Below, piece by piece: positions 9,755 through 21,700 of a DNA stretch of 64,000 nucleotides (positions within the stretch are counted from its first letter, which is position 1; each line of letters begins with the position of its first letter). Source of the stretch: Chelonoidis abingdonii (Eukaryota; Chordata; Testudines; Testudinidae); assembly GCF_003597395.2 (NCBI RefSeq), contig NC_133774.1, positions 43,680,290 to 43,744,289 on the forward strand. The letters are read 5' to 3'. The translations under genes and the position numbers were made by a program. The notes under the pieces are model-generated. The model searched no databases. It was given only the letters and a program-made list of their open reading frames with translations, and was not told the origin of the DNA.

Positions 9755-12700
9755 TTTTTATCATCATCCGTGGACAATATTTTTTGTATGTATATTCCGT
9801 GTACCAGGACTTCTTGTGCTAATAGACTATTTATGGGTCCTAGCATCTCCTTCAATCCAAGACTGTGACTCTTCGTTTTTTAATGCCAGTACAGGAGACA
9901 GTTTGTACCTGTTCACAAGACCCAAAGGCTTGCTCACAGACCGCAGACTGGCTGTCTGCACTCCTCTCTTACCCATTGAACTCCCTGCTTTTAAGCATTG
10001 GTAGTAGTGAGCAGAATCTTTTTACCTCATTCCATTGTCTGCCTTAGGGGACCAAATGGCTTCAGGGGCTTTACTTCCCAAACAGGACCATCCACTACCT
10101 TCCTTCTCTCTGGCCACGTCTACACTACGCGCGAAAATCGATTTTTAGATACGCAATTTCAGCTACGAGAATAGCGTAGCTGAAATCGAATATCTAAAAT
10201 CGATTTACTTACCGGTCTTCACCACGCGGGATCGATGTGCGCGGCTCGCCATGTCGATTCCGGAACTCCGTTTGTTTTGGTGGAGTTCCGGAATCGATCT
10301 AAGCGCGCTCTGGGATCGATATATCCCGTCCAGATCAGACGCGATATATCGATCCCCGAGCAATCGATTTTAACGCGCCGATACGGCGCGTAGTCTAGAC
10401 GGGGCCTCTGTTTGTTTCCTCCTGCGTTATTATGGCAGAGCAAGCCGAAGGTTAAGAGGTCCCTATGTGAGGAGACGCCCAGAAAATAGAGGAGAAGCTC
10501 TGCCAGGCTTGGTCCCAACCCACTGTTGCTTTGCTAAGGCTCAGTGTTTGTATGGCTTTTAGTAACCTCTGCATCCCCTTGCAGCAGCTGAGATTCGTCT
10601 GGAGATACCACTACAAAATCTGTTTCGTCTTCTTTAGCTTTTGAGTCTTACCAAACCAGACCATTCACACCAATCAAGACTCTTTGGAGTAAATCTGAAA
10701 AGCTACCTGATCCCTTGCTCCAGTCTACCTCTGAAGGGCATCTGGTCCCATCCTAACCTCTTAAGTAGGTAAATGAGTCACTTGGCAAAAAATAGAATAT
10801 CCTTTTTCCCCATGAGAAAGATCTGGGCTCTTAAGGACGTTTCCTTGGTCTTTCTCTTCACTTACATTTCAGATTATGATTAGCCTGCTTAGCTGAAGAC
10901 CCCTCTGACAGCAAGCTAGGTCCTCTAAGGTAATACACGAACATCTTCCTTATGAGTGTGACCACACCCCCATAAAAGACAAAAGTAAACTCTAAAAGCC
11001 TAAAATGTCATCTCTTTCCTTCAGTTCTAGCTCTTCTCCTAAAGAATTGGTTTTGGATCGCAATAATTCTGAGAAGTGAGAGAGTCTCTCTTTCTCTCAG
11101 CTGTTTGTTACAATAGAGAAGAAGGCAATAACTCCATAGATTAAATGTGCATGTGCAGGCTAAAACAAATGCATAAAATTAAATCAGAATTCCCCTTCTT
11201 CCTTTTTTCTTCCGTTTGGGAAACTCCTGACAAAGGAGAAGTCTCAGTCAAAAAGTTCTTCAATTCTTCAACTTCTTGATCTTCCTTAAAGTTGATGCAG
11301 CAGTGACATCCCTGGCAAAGATTGTGGTAACTCCTGCTAAGGGGAATTGCTTCCTAACCACTCTTCAACAGACTAGGTGATAGAAGAAACCCTTAGAAAG
11401 AACTTTGAACTTCTTCATTAACTCTTAAAACTGTTATTTTAAAAATTGTCCGATGGAAAATCTTGGTAAATTACTCTTACCGTTAAGAATTTATGCCTTA
11501 TTTCCGGTCTGAATTTTTCTAGCTTCAGCTTTCACATACTCCCCTGACTCCACCCTGCAGAATTCCTGTGCTTCCCTGCTGAAAATGACAGGAAAGCAAA
11601 GGGAAGCTGCAGCTGCGGGAGGAGATGACCATGGGTGCATTTTTTGCGGGGGGGCAGGTTGTCCCCCCAAGCAAAGGCAAGGCATGGGGAGGCACACAGG
11701 TTTATGTGCTAGTGCACCCCATCCCCCCTGCAAAAAAAATAATTCTGCAAGCGCAGAGCTGCCCATCTGAAGGAGGCTTCCCCTCAACTCCACTGACTCT
11801 GCTGCTCTATGCCACCTCTGCAGCTGAACGCCACCTCCAGGATCCTAGTGCCTGTTGTTCTCTCCTTCTGTGTGCTGGGAGCCTTTCTGTGAGTGTCCAT
11901 GGTGAGGCTGGGTAAGGGAGGTGGGGGAATGAGGGAAGAGAGGGTGGAGAAAAGAGGCAGTGTTGAAGGAAGGGGAGAGGAATGGGGAGGAGGGGGATGG
12001 AGAAAGGGATAGGGGAATTGCAGGAGAAAAGCAGGAGCCCATCATGCAGCGTCCCCTCAGGAGCAACTGGGCCTCACCTGTTAAGCAAGCCCATTGAAGC
12101 CTCTACACTTGGACTCTTCTGAGCCCCCCACACCCAGACCCCCACCCCACTGATCCCCAAGCAGCTGCACCTGGACCCTCACCCCATCAAGCTCCACTCC
12201 CCCAGCACCTGGACACCCCTCCCCCCCACGGAGCTCCCCCCACCCCCTGCTGAGGCCCAATCATCTTCACCTGGATCCCCTGCAGGGTCCCATTGCCTCT
12301 GCACCCAGAACTACCCCAACAAGCCCTGTGCATCCAGATTGCCCCACACAGAAGCCTCTCAACCCACACCTGGATCCCACCATACTAAGCCCCTCCACAT
12401 TTGGATCCTGCTGGGCTGAGCTTGCCTACCCAGACCTTGTGCACCTGGCGCAGAGGGGCAGGCCCAGCCTGCACTGTGTCTGGGTCAGGTGCAGCCTCCT
12501 GCCGAGTTCCTGCACCAGGGTAGGTGAGGGCTTCAGGGTAATCTCCCACTTCAATGCAGTCAGTGGCCTGTGCTCTCCACTGCCATGCTGGAACCACATT
12601 TATTTATTGACAAATAAAATTTGCAGAATTTTAAAATATTGTGTGCAGAACTTCTAATTTTTTGGCACAGAATTCTCTCAGGAGTATTTTCCATAAACCC

Positions 12701-15700
12701 ATGTTGATTTATATTAATTACACTGTCTTCCTTTAGTTCTTTATTAGTCAGGTTCCATATCAACTGCTCCATTATCTTGTTCAGGATCGATGTCAGGCTG
12801 ACAGTTCTATAATTACCTGGGTCATTCTTTTACCCTTTTTAAAAATCAGCATAATGTTACCTTTCTGCTGATCTTTTGGAACTTTTCCAATGTTCCAAAG
12901 CTTATTGAACGCTCCTCAGCAAGCTCCCCAGCCTGCTTTTTTAAAACTCTTGGATGCAAGACTTTAAAATGTCTAAATGAGTGAATTGGCTAGGGTAACC
13001 AGACAGCAAATATGAAAAATTGGGATGGGGGGTAATAGGAACCTATATAAGAAAAAGACCCAAAAATCGGAACTGTCCCTATAAAATCGGGACATCTGGT
13101 CACCCTAGAATTGGCTGCTCTATCAGCTTTCCACTACTCTTCTAATAAGAGTGATTCAGAAGATGATAAAGGAGGTGGCAGTGGTAATGGATCAAATAGT
13201 CCATTGTACTCAGACCTAGTCGAAGATTGCATGGAGGTTTCTGGGACATCATCTTTCCTAGAGGCCTGCTTATGCAATCCAGTCAGAACTACATGAACAA
13301 GTGAGCAAGACAATCCATTGGGGGGCGTGGCAGGAGGAGCGCTGCTGGGGGGTAGGGAAGGGTGGCCGGAGGAGGGAGAGAATGAGCAGGAAACCTCGCC
13401 ACCCGGAACACAGGGAATTTAGGGTCCTGGGCTAAGGGGGCCCCGGGGTCCTGGCCTGCAGCTCTAAAGCCCCTTTCAGAATGCGGCCCTGAGTCCTCTG
13501 GCCCGTGGAGGAGCAGGGGCAGCCACACAGCCAGCGGCCAGAAAGAAGCGGCCCTTTCTCCTACAGCCCACTTCATCAAAAACTTATGGTCAAATAAATT
13601 TGTTAGTCTCTAAGGTGCCACGTACTCTTATACTTTTTGCAGATACAGACTAACACAGCTGCTACTCTGAAACCTGTCAGAGTCTACTGAATCTAAAGCA
13701 TTTTGGGGTGGGGACCCAACCCCCCCAAAACCCAGTAAATCTCTAGTCCTTAGGGGTTCAAAGTTAGCCATTTAAATATGAAGCAAGAATATATTGATTT
13801 CTCATCAATTTCGTTCCTTCCTTAAATGCCTTGTCACCCAAATTCTCCATAGCCAGATAGATACATATTGTGTCGCAGAAGCTTACTCAGCTGCAGATAA
13901 ACCAGTTCCAATAGAGCTCAGAGCCCAGTCCCCATGTTTCTCTGTGTACAGTAATTCCTCACCTAACGGTGTAGTTATGTTCCTGACAAATGCGACTTTA
14001 AGTGAAACGATGTTAAGCGAATCCAATTTCCCCATAAGAATTAGTGTAAGTAGAGGGGATTAGGTTCTGGAGGGAAAAAAGATTGCCAGACAAAAGGCAT
14101 TATATACATTTTAAATAAGCAATTTAATACAGGTACTGTACAATAGTTGGGAGGTGCCCCTGCCTTATCCAACACAGGCACAGCCCACTGGCACTGGAGA
14201 TGAGACAGGCAAGGAGTCTGAAGGTGCTGTAGACTAGGAGAAGCACATTGCGCAGCAGCGGCAGCTTTCCCTACTCTGCAAGCACTAGGGGGGCAGGGGG
14301 AGGCTCAACCTTCAGCCCACCCACTCCCCCCTTTCCTCCGAGTCCCCATCCTTGACCTGCCTCTTCTCCCCCCCACCTCCCCTTTTACTTCCTACACTGT
14401 CTCCTTGCTCCTCCCCCTTCCTCCCCTGCATTCTAAAGCCGCAAGCCAGCTGGTTGCCTGGGGCAGGAGGGAGGGGGAAGTCTGCACACCGAGTCCTCAC
14501 TCCTCCCCACTCCCTCCTGTCCCCAAAATGCCGCAAGCCAACTGATTGCTGCGGGCAGGAGGCGGGGGAGAAGGGGGAAGGTGCCTATCCATGGGGTCTG
14601 CCAGCAAGTGAGAGGCAGTGTGTGTGGAGAGCGGGCAGGGGGGTGCGTAGGGAGGCTGCCAGCTGTGGAGAAAGCAGGCAGCCAAACAACATAAGAGTGG
14701 AGCATTGCACAACTCTAAATGAACATGTTCCCTGACTGTTCAGCAATGTAACAATGAAACTGTGTTAACCGGGATGACTTAAAATGAGGAGTTACTGTTT
14801 ACCATTCTGCTTAGGGGTATGCATTTTTCACACTCTGAGCAGCATAATTATGCTGGCCTAATTATCTAGTGTAGACCAGGCCTACGTTGCTCCGCAGGAG
14901 CATTCTTTTGTGGGAAGAAGGAGAAACGTGCCTTTTTCTGTTCTCCTAATCTCTCACTCACATATTTATTTTTTCTTCCCTCTTGCTGTGTCCCAAATGC
15001 CTCTGACTGGGGGAGAGATCAGATCCAGAATGGCAAGCTTTTCATCTAATGACTGTCTTTCTACTCATGCTCTGAAATTTAAGTGCCCCTGGGTTGCTAT
15101 GTAATGATTCTTCAGGTTCATTTATATAGTTAATATGGTGAAATAAGGCATTTCTGTTGAGAAGTTTATGTTCTGCTAATTAGGATTTAGTAATTGCACA
15201 CAGTTCTGGAAGTACTCAACTGGAGTGAGGACTTAAGGGGTGTAAGCAACCTCAAGTGCCTCATGGAAGGTCTGAACTGTTTCCAGTATTTGCAGGAAGA
15301 GAGCCACTGTTTAAATATATCTGACGGGTAGAGGCCAGTCTCAGAAAGGAAGTAGCAAATTTTCCATTGTTGGCTGCTTTATTAAAAGACATTATCACAT
15401 GAGCTTCTTCTGGGTCTTGCTGAATGCAATTCGCAAATCCCAGTAAGATCACATTTTATGCCTATTTTTAGTCTTTCAAGAAGTCTGAGATACCACTAAT
15501 CTACTTTTGACATGGAGAATATAAAGTGAATATTTGTACAATGGCTATAAACCCTGTTTAGAGAACAGTTAAAATAATTTTAAAATAAATCTTCCAGAAG
15601 TGATTTCATTGTGCATAGTTAGGCTTAAAGGATTATATTTTTTATCAGTACATGTCGGCAAATGTCAATTTCATCCTAGGCATGCAAATATTTTCCTCAA

Positions 15701-18700
15701 TAACAATAAACATGTACAGATAAGCAAAGTTAGAAAAATGCTACTTGAGAACTTACTAGAGTTTGATTTAAGAATATTTACTTTGTCAATATTACATGTT
15801 AAAATACACAATTTGTTTTTTCATTACTATAAAGTTTTATCTTTTTCAATATTAAAAGTTTTATCTTTTTCAATATTAAAATTCAACTAAAATTAAATAA
15901 GTATTGCCAACCACTCTATAATTTCCCCAAATTGCAAAAATTTTAATAGATTAACATAAAAAAAGCTTAAAAATTAACATCAATATTATCCCTCAAAATT
16001 GTTTTTTAGAAACTTTAATTTCTGCCAAGTCTATGCATAGTATATGGTACACAGATATGAACTTGACTGGTCAAGACCATGGCATTTAGAAAAAATAAGG
16101 CTAAAACCTTGATTAATAGGGTGTCTAATGAATATGCTGACAGATATTTCTTGTTTTGTCTTCAGTGTTTCATCTTAATCTGTTCTGTGAGTTTTTTCAT
16201 GATGAGGTTATTACATACTTTAATACACTGTGCTAAAGTAGCAGATAGAGCCCTTCTTTCCACCAGTAAGCTAAGACCAATTTTCCTGCTATTGTAGAAC
16301 ATTTTTTTATTAACAAGAATGATCAGGGTCTAATTAAGGGCATAGACATGGAAATCAATTAATATGTGCTGATGTCTGGAGGACCCACTACAGATGACTT
16401 AATTTTGTGCTCTACAATAAGTGAACAAAGGCTATTTGGGAAAAGAAAGATTAAATGTTTTCCATTTATTGACAAGTGTGCTATAGTTCAATTTACATTA
16501 TGATTTTTGGATTATACCGATAAATGTTCTATAGCAGGTTTTCTGAAGGCACTGTGCCTTATTAATAGAAGACCTCATAGCTACACTCTGCCACTATTAA
16601 ATCCTTTCTAAGAGGAAGATAGTACAATTGTTGTGAATGTGGATGAGAAATGAGTGATTCAGTTAATTTTTTCTGTAGATATCTTCCTGTGAATGTGTAT
16701 AAGTAAACTAAAAAAGACTTTTGAGGAAAACCTAAAATCTGTGTTTTCATGATACTAAGTGATTTTTCCTTTTTATTTTGCAGCAACGCTCCTCTTGCTT
16801 TTTCCTCCAAAGTATGTTATATTAAGTTTCGTGAAGCATCAAGTGTTGGTGTGGCCCAGCATCTAACTAACACCGTTTTTATTGATAGAGCTCTGATAGT
16901 CGTACCCTGTGCAGAAGGTTGGTATTTCAGACATTCTTCTGTAACGTTGGTCTTTGTCCTATATGTTAATTGCCTTTAGCTTTCTCAGAAACTGGCAAGT
17001 AACTGACGCACTTCTTTTTATTTTTCTCCCTCATCTTTTTGTAAGCAAAATTTTAGATTTGAAAAAGGTAAAAAGTATAAACTGTTAAAAGAAAACGTAG
17101 TAAAATATGTTGGCTACACTTTTAAACATCTCTTGTATTCATTTAGCAGTAACTATGCATAAGCAAAATTAATAAGTTAATTTAAATTAGTAGTTTTTCC
17201 ATACTTGTATGTGGAAATACTTCAAAAAAAATTATGAAATAAGACTGCTATCCTCCAGTCTGATCCACATGAGCAGACCCTCATGCCTATCCAGAGTCTT
17301 CATTCACGTCAGTGTGTTCCTGCAAAGGTGAGGGAGTCTCCCTGCACAGAGCAGATTGCAGTTCAGGGCCTAACTGTGCTTTGGTTTATTGTTGTTTTTA
17401 AAAAGTTTAGTAATCCTTCACCTCTTAAATTATAACATCAGTTAAGCTGCAACTTCATTTGGGACCAGATTTGTAAAGGCGTATATAGGAATTGCTGCAC
17501 TCAGCATTGCAATACCTAACTAGTTTAGAAATCAGTCTCTCTTTCTAGTGAGATTTAGGCACTATGGAGCCCAAATCCTTCAGAAAAATGAGACTGAGAC
17601 TTCTAAATGAGTTAGACATTGTAGTGCTGAGTGCAGCAATGCCTGTATGCATTTTAAAATCTGAGCCTTAAGCTAAATTTAGATAAATTATTTAATCAAA
17701 TCTTTAAATAAAACTTCAGAACTGGACTGTCTTCAGGAATTCCAGTTCTAATGTTAAGTACAGACATGACTAAGTATTTTGTCAGTTTAGGTTTCTCCAG
17801 TAGAAATATTTTCAATGTTTATGGTTCCATTTACTACTTGAGTATAAAATGTTCAAGTTACTAGTTAAGCGCTTTGCAAATTATGGTCTTGATACTGCAA
17901 TCTGATGCACATAGACAGATCCGTGCACATATGCAGTGCCCCATTGACTTCATTGGGATGCCATGTGGCATTTAGGCCAGGCCTACACTTAAAATTTATA
18001 TCAGCATAGCTACGTTGCTCAGAGGTTTGAAAAATCCGCTATTGCTATGCTGACCTAACCCACTCTGATGATGCAGTTAGGCTCCATCAGTCTAGTGACT
18101 GCCACTCAGGGAGGTGGATTACCTACAGTGACAGGTAAAACTCATTACATCGCTGTAGGAAGTGTCTACGTTACGGTACTACAGCAGCGTAGGTATAGTG
18201 CCATAGCTATGCTGCTTTAGTGACTGTAGTATAGGCAAGCCCTAAGTGTCTGTCCACATAGATCAGATTGTAGGATCTGGGCCATAAGTCCATAGAAATA
18301 ACTTTCTTAAACCAGTGGAATGCAACCATCTTTAGGTGTACATACCAGCTGTCTTCCCTTGCACAGGAAATCAGAGTGAGCTAATGGTAATCTGCAAAGC
18401 TAATACGTCTGTTGAATGCCACCACTAACCAAATAGTCAGTTAATTAATAAATCTAAATTGATCTCTTAAAAAAAATACTGTTTGGGTCCACACAGTCTG
18501 TTTTTTGGCTTCTTTGGGTTTGTTAACATTACCCCCGAGAGAGCCTTATTTTGGCACAGCAAACATACCAAGAGCTGTTGCTTGAGTTCTATGCCTACAG
18601 CAAGGGTGGGCAAACTTTTTGGCCTGAGGACCACATCGGGGTTCTAAAACTGTATGGAGGGTTGAGTAGGGAAGGCTATGCCTCCCCAAACAGCCTGGCC

Positions 18701-21700
18701 CCTCCCACTTCCCTCCCCTGACTCCCCCCCGCAGACCCCTGACCCATCTAAACCTCCCTGCTCCTTGTCTCCTGGCTGCCACCGTCTCTCCTCCCCGGGA
18801 CCCCTCACATCTAACTGTCCCCTTGGGACCCCACTCCCTATCCAGCCCCCCCTGCTCCCTGTCCCCTGATTGCCCTGACCCCTAGCCACACCCCTGCCCC
18901 TTGACAGGTCCCCCCGGAGACTCCCATGCCTATCCAACTGCCCCCTATCTCCTGACTGCTCCTCGGTACTCTCTGCCCTTTATCCAACCCCCAACCTCTT
19001 CCCCCCCCCCCCGGCTCCCTGCCCCCTTATCATGCCACTCAGAGTACCAGGACTGGCAGCCATGCTGCCTGGCCAGAGCCAGCCATGCCACCATACTGCC
19101 TAGCAGGAGCTTGCAGCCCCACTGCCCAGAGTGCTGGCGGCACCACGAGCTGAGGCAGGGAAGGGAGACAGGCTGGGAGCTCAGGGGCCAGGCAGGATGG
19201 TCACACAGGCCGGATGTTGCCTGCGGGCTGTAATTTGCCAATCTCTGGCCTACAGAATGATCCGTACTGGGATGTCTGTAGCAATCTGAGCAGAGCAAGC
19301 AGACTTTCGTGGATCCTTGAAAGTATTTTTTTTTAAAGGTTATTTAAATCTTATTTATGTGCTACTGTGCCCACAACCATGTTAATTTGGACATACAGCA
19401 CATATTTCTGAGCTTCATGGAGTATAGGTTTTGACTATTTACCTTTAAGTCAGGGAGAAAAAAATAATACTGTATCCAATTGAAACTGCAAAAGGAATCC
19501 AGGTGGGCCGAAGATATCTGATGAGCGTTGATACACTTGAAACGGTCCCACAAGATCATTCATGAGGATGATCGGGAACAATTTTAGTTTTTATGTCTCA
19601 TCTAGAAAACTCAAACACTGGTTCAGTACTGCCAGAGAGGGAAGATTGCTTCCTAATGAATCAACACCACTTCTTGGGTTTTCCTTGTGATGGGGTCACA
19701 GTCTAAGGTGGCATGGCAGCAGGCAGGTAAAGGTGAATTTTTCTGTGTCTCTTAGTGATAAATAATATTAGAGGAAGAATACAACAGAAGTTAAGAGAAC
19801 ATATTTTTTACCTCCCCAATCATGTTCAAGCCATTTCATAGCTGACAGAGGCAATGTGAAAGCAGGACTATTATTGTATAGCAGTTTGTTTACAAGTCAC
19901 TGTGGACTCTACAGAAAAATACAGAGCTTGTATACAACTAACTGAATATATGATTGGGTTGTGGGACAAACCCACTTGAAAATTTCACACCATAAATATG
20001 CTGTTTCTGTACAACGTTATTACAAAACCATTCATGTTAGTTTGTAAATACTATCTGTGTTGACGATAGTTTAACTTTCCAAGGAGATGTGTGCTGATAT
20101 ATATGGCTCTGGAGAACACAGTGCAATTTTTGGTGATACAGCTGTAAACGTGATTGATACTATGGGCTGCTGAAGCAGTATCAGCCGTGTTCTACTGCAA
20201 AGTTTAAATTCTGCCGTTGGCCAAAAGTGCCATTTCTGAAAGGCCTGGTGTACAGAAATGAAGCTTGATGAAATGGATAGAAAAGGATACAGAAGGCTCG
20301 GTTTAAAAAAAATAAATATAGAGTGCCTTTCAACATGCAACCTCAGTAGTGTGTGAAGAGGGAACCCCTAAGCATTGAAAATAATGTTCATTTTATTATA
20401 ATCATATATGTACTTCACCACTGCTACTTTATTAACCAAAAATGATATTTTAAATGAAGTAAAATTCCATTTCACTGTCAAAATGTTACCCTTTTCTTTG
20501 TTTGTGCATCACAGGTTTTCTGGGGTTGTTTCTGTTTATATTTTTTTGTTTTTGTTTTGTTTGTTTTTTAAATGTTATACCTTCAGAAAGCAAAGGTTGA
20601 AACGTAACAAAGATGTTGCCCTAACCATCATTCTAAACTTTATGTCCACATTTTCTGGTAGATGGATTTTGACTATTAATTTGGTTTTGTATGTTTTCTC
20701 TGTGTGATATTTGTGCATTATTAGATGACTAGACTGGCCAAGGCAGACCTGTTACTCTTGCCTGAGTTAGGCATTGTTTGCCATGCCACTAAACCTGCCG
20801 TCAAGTGAAACCTTCATGGGGGAAATGAGATCGAAGTCTGGCCCGCTGAAGATGGACGCCCTGTCTCTGTTTTTATTTTTTATTTTGCTTTCCTTTCTTT
20901 TTTTTTTATTTTGTCCCTTTTTTTGTTTTGTTTTTTGTTTTTGCTGAATCTCTTTCACTTCTACTTGTGAACTGGTTCTTCAGTTCTGTAAAAATGGTGT
21001 TTTATAAAGGGTTCATGATGTTTCATTTTAAAGTTGACTTTCTGATGCTGTTTATGAGGGTGGTGGATGGTATAGACACCAAGTGTTGAATTAGGTCAGC
21101 TAAATTCTCTGTTGTAAACTAGGGATAATCACTGCCTTAGAGATATGTTTAAGCATCTTAATTCAACTATGACAGGCAGATCAGTATTTGATGTCTGAAG
21201 ACTAAAATAGTGATAAAGATATATCAGCTCTCAGATGTGTGTGTTCCTTCTTAGACCATATTTTCAAAAGTACTTCTCTGAAAAAGCCAGCTGAAACTTT
21301 CTTTCTTATTACTTCCTTCTTAAGAATCTACCTTTCCAAACAAAGTCGTGGCTCTTAATCAGTCTCTTTCCCATGATCAGAAGCACAGTTTTATTTTAAG
21401 CTGTATAACCAGCTGTATAACCAGCACTGCATAATTTGTATTAATTTTTATTATGAAGAAGTTAAGATATCTATTTTGGAATGACTCTTGAGAAAATTCT
21501 GAACATTCTAGAATTTTTATTCACTGTGGGTGAAATTCTGACTCCATTGATGTTAACGAAGGTTTCATCATTGACTTCAGTGGGCTTGGGATTTCATGTA
21601 TTACTATTGTTCAAGAAAAACCTTTACCACACGTTAGTGTAAATGGATTCTGAGGCTTTGATGAGAGAGTGTTCTGTCAGATATGTTGTCTTTTAACATT

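Larger units (their letters stand above)
8198..10111. other. Intron 1 stretch with simple repeats
   Basis: AT-rich sequence holding an (AT)15 run at 8559-8588, a G/A-rich block at about 9388-9540 and a (TA)20 run at 9709-9748. About 9195-9235 (AGTGTAGACATACCC) resembles an end of the TCTACACT MITE family. No gene is seen. Confidence 0.5.

Noticed and set aside
9355..9868. Frames with repeating Tyr-Ile
   Set aside because: They are created by the (TA)20 microsatellite.
10219..10518. 99-residue minus-strand frame
   Set aside because: It crosses the end of the triple-hairpin MITE and has no resemblance to a protein family.
13794..14735. Frames around 13794-14735
   Set aside because: They lie in the Tigger-like MITE and its C-rich interior and have no protein resemblance.
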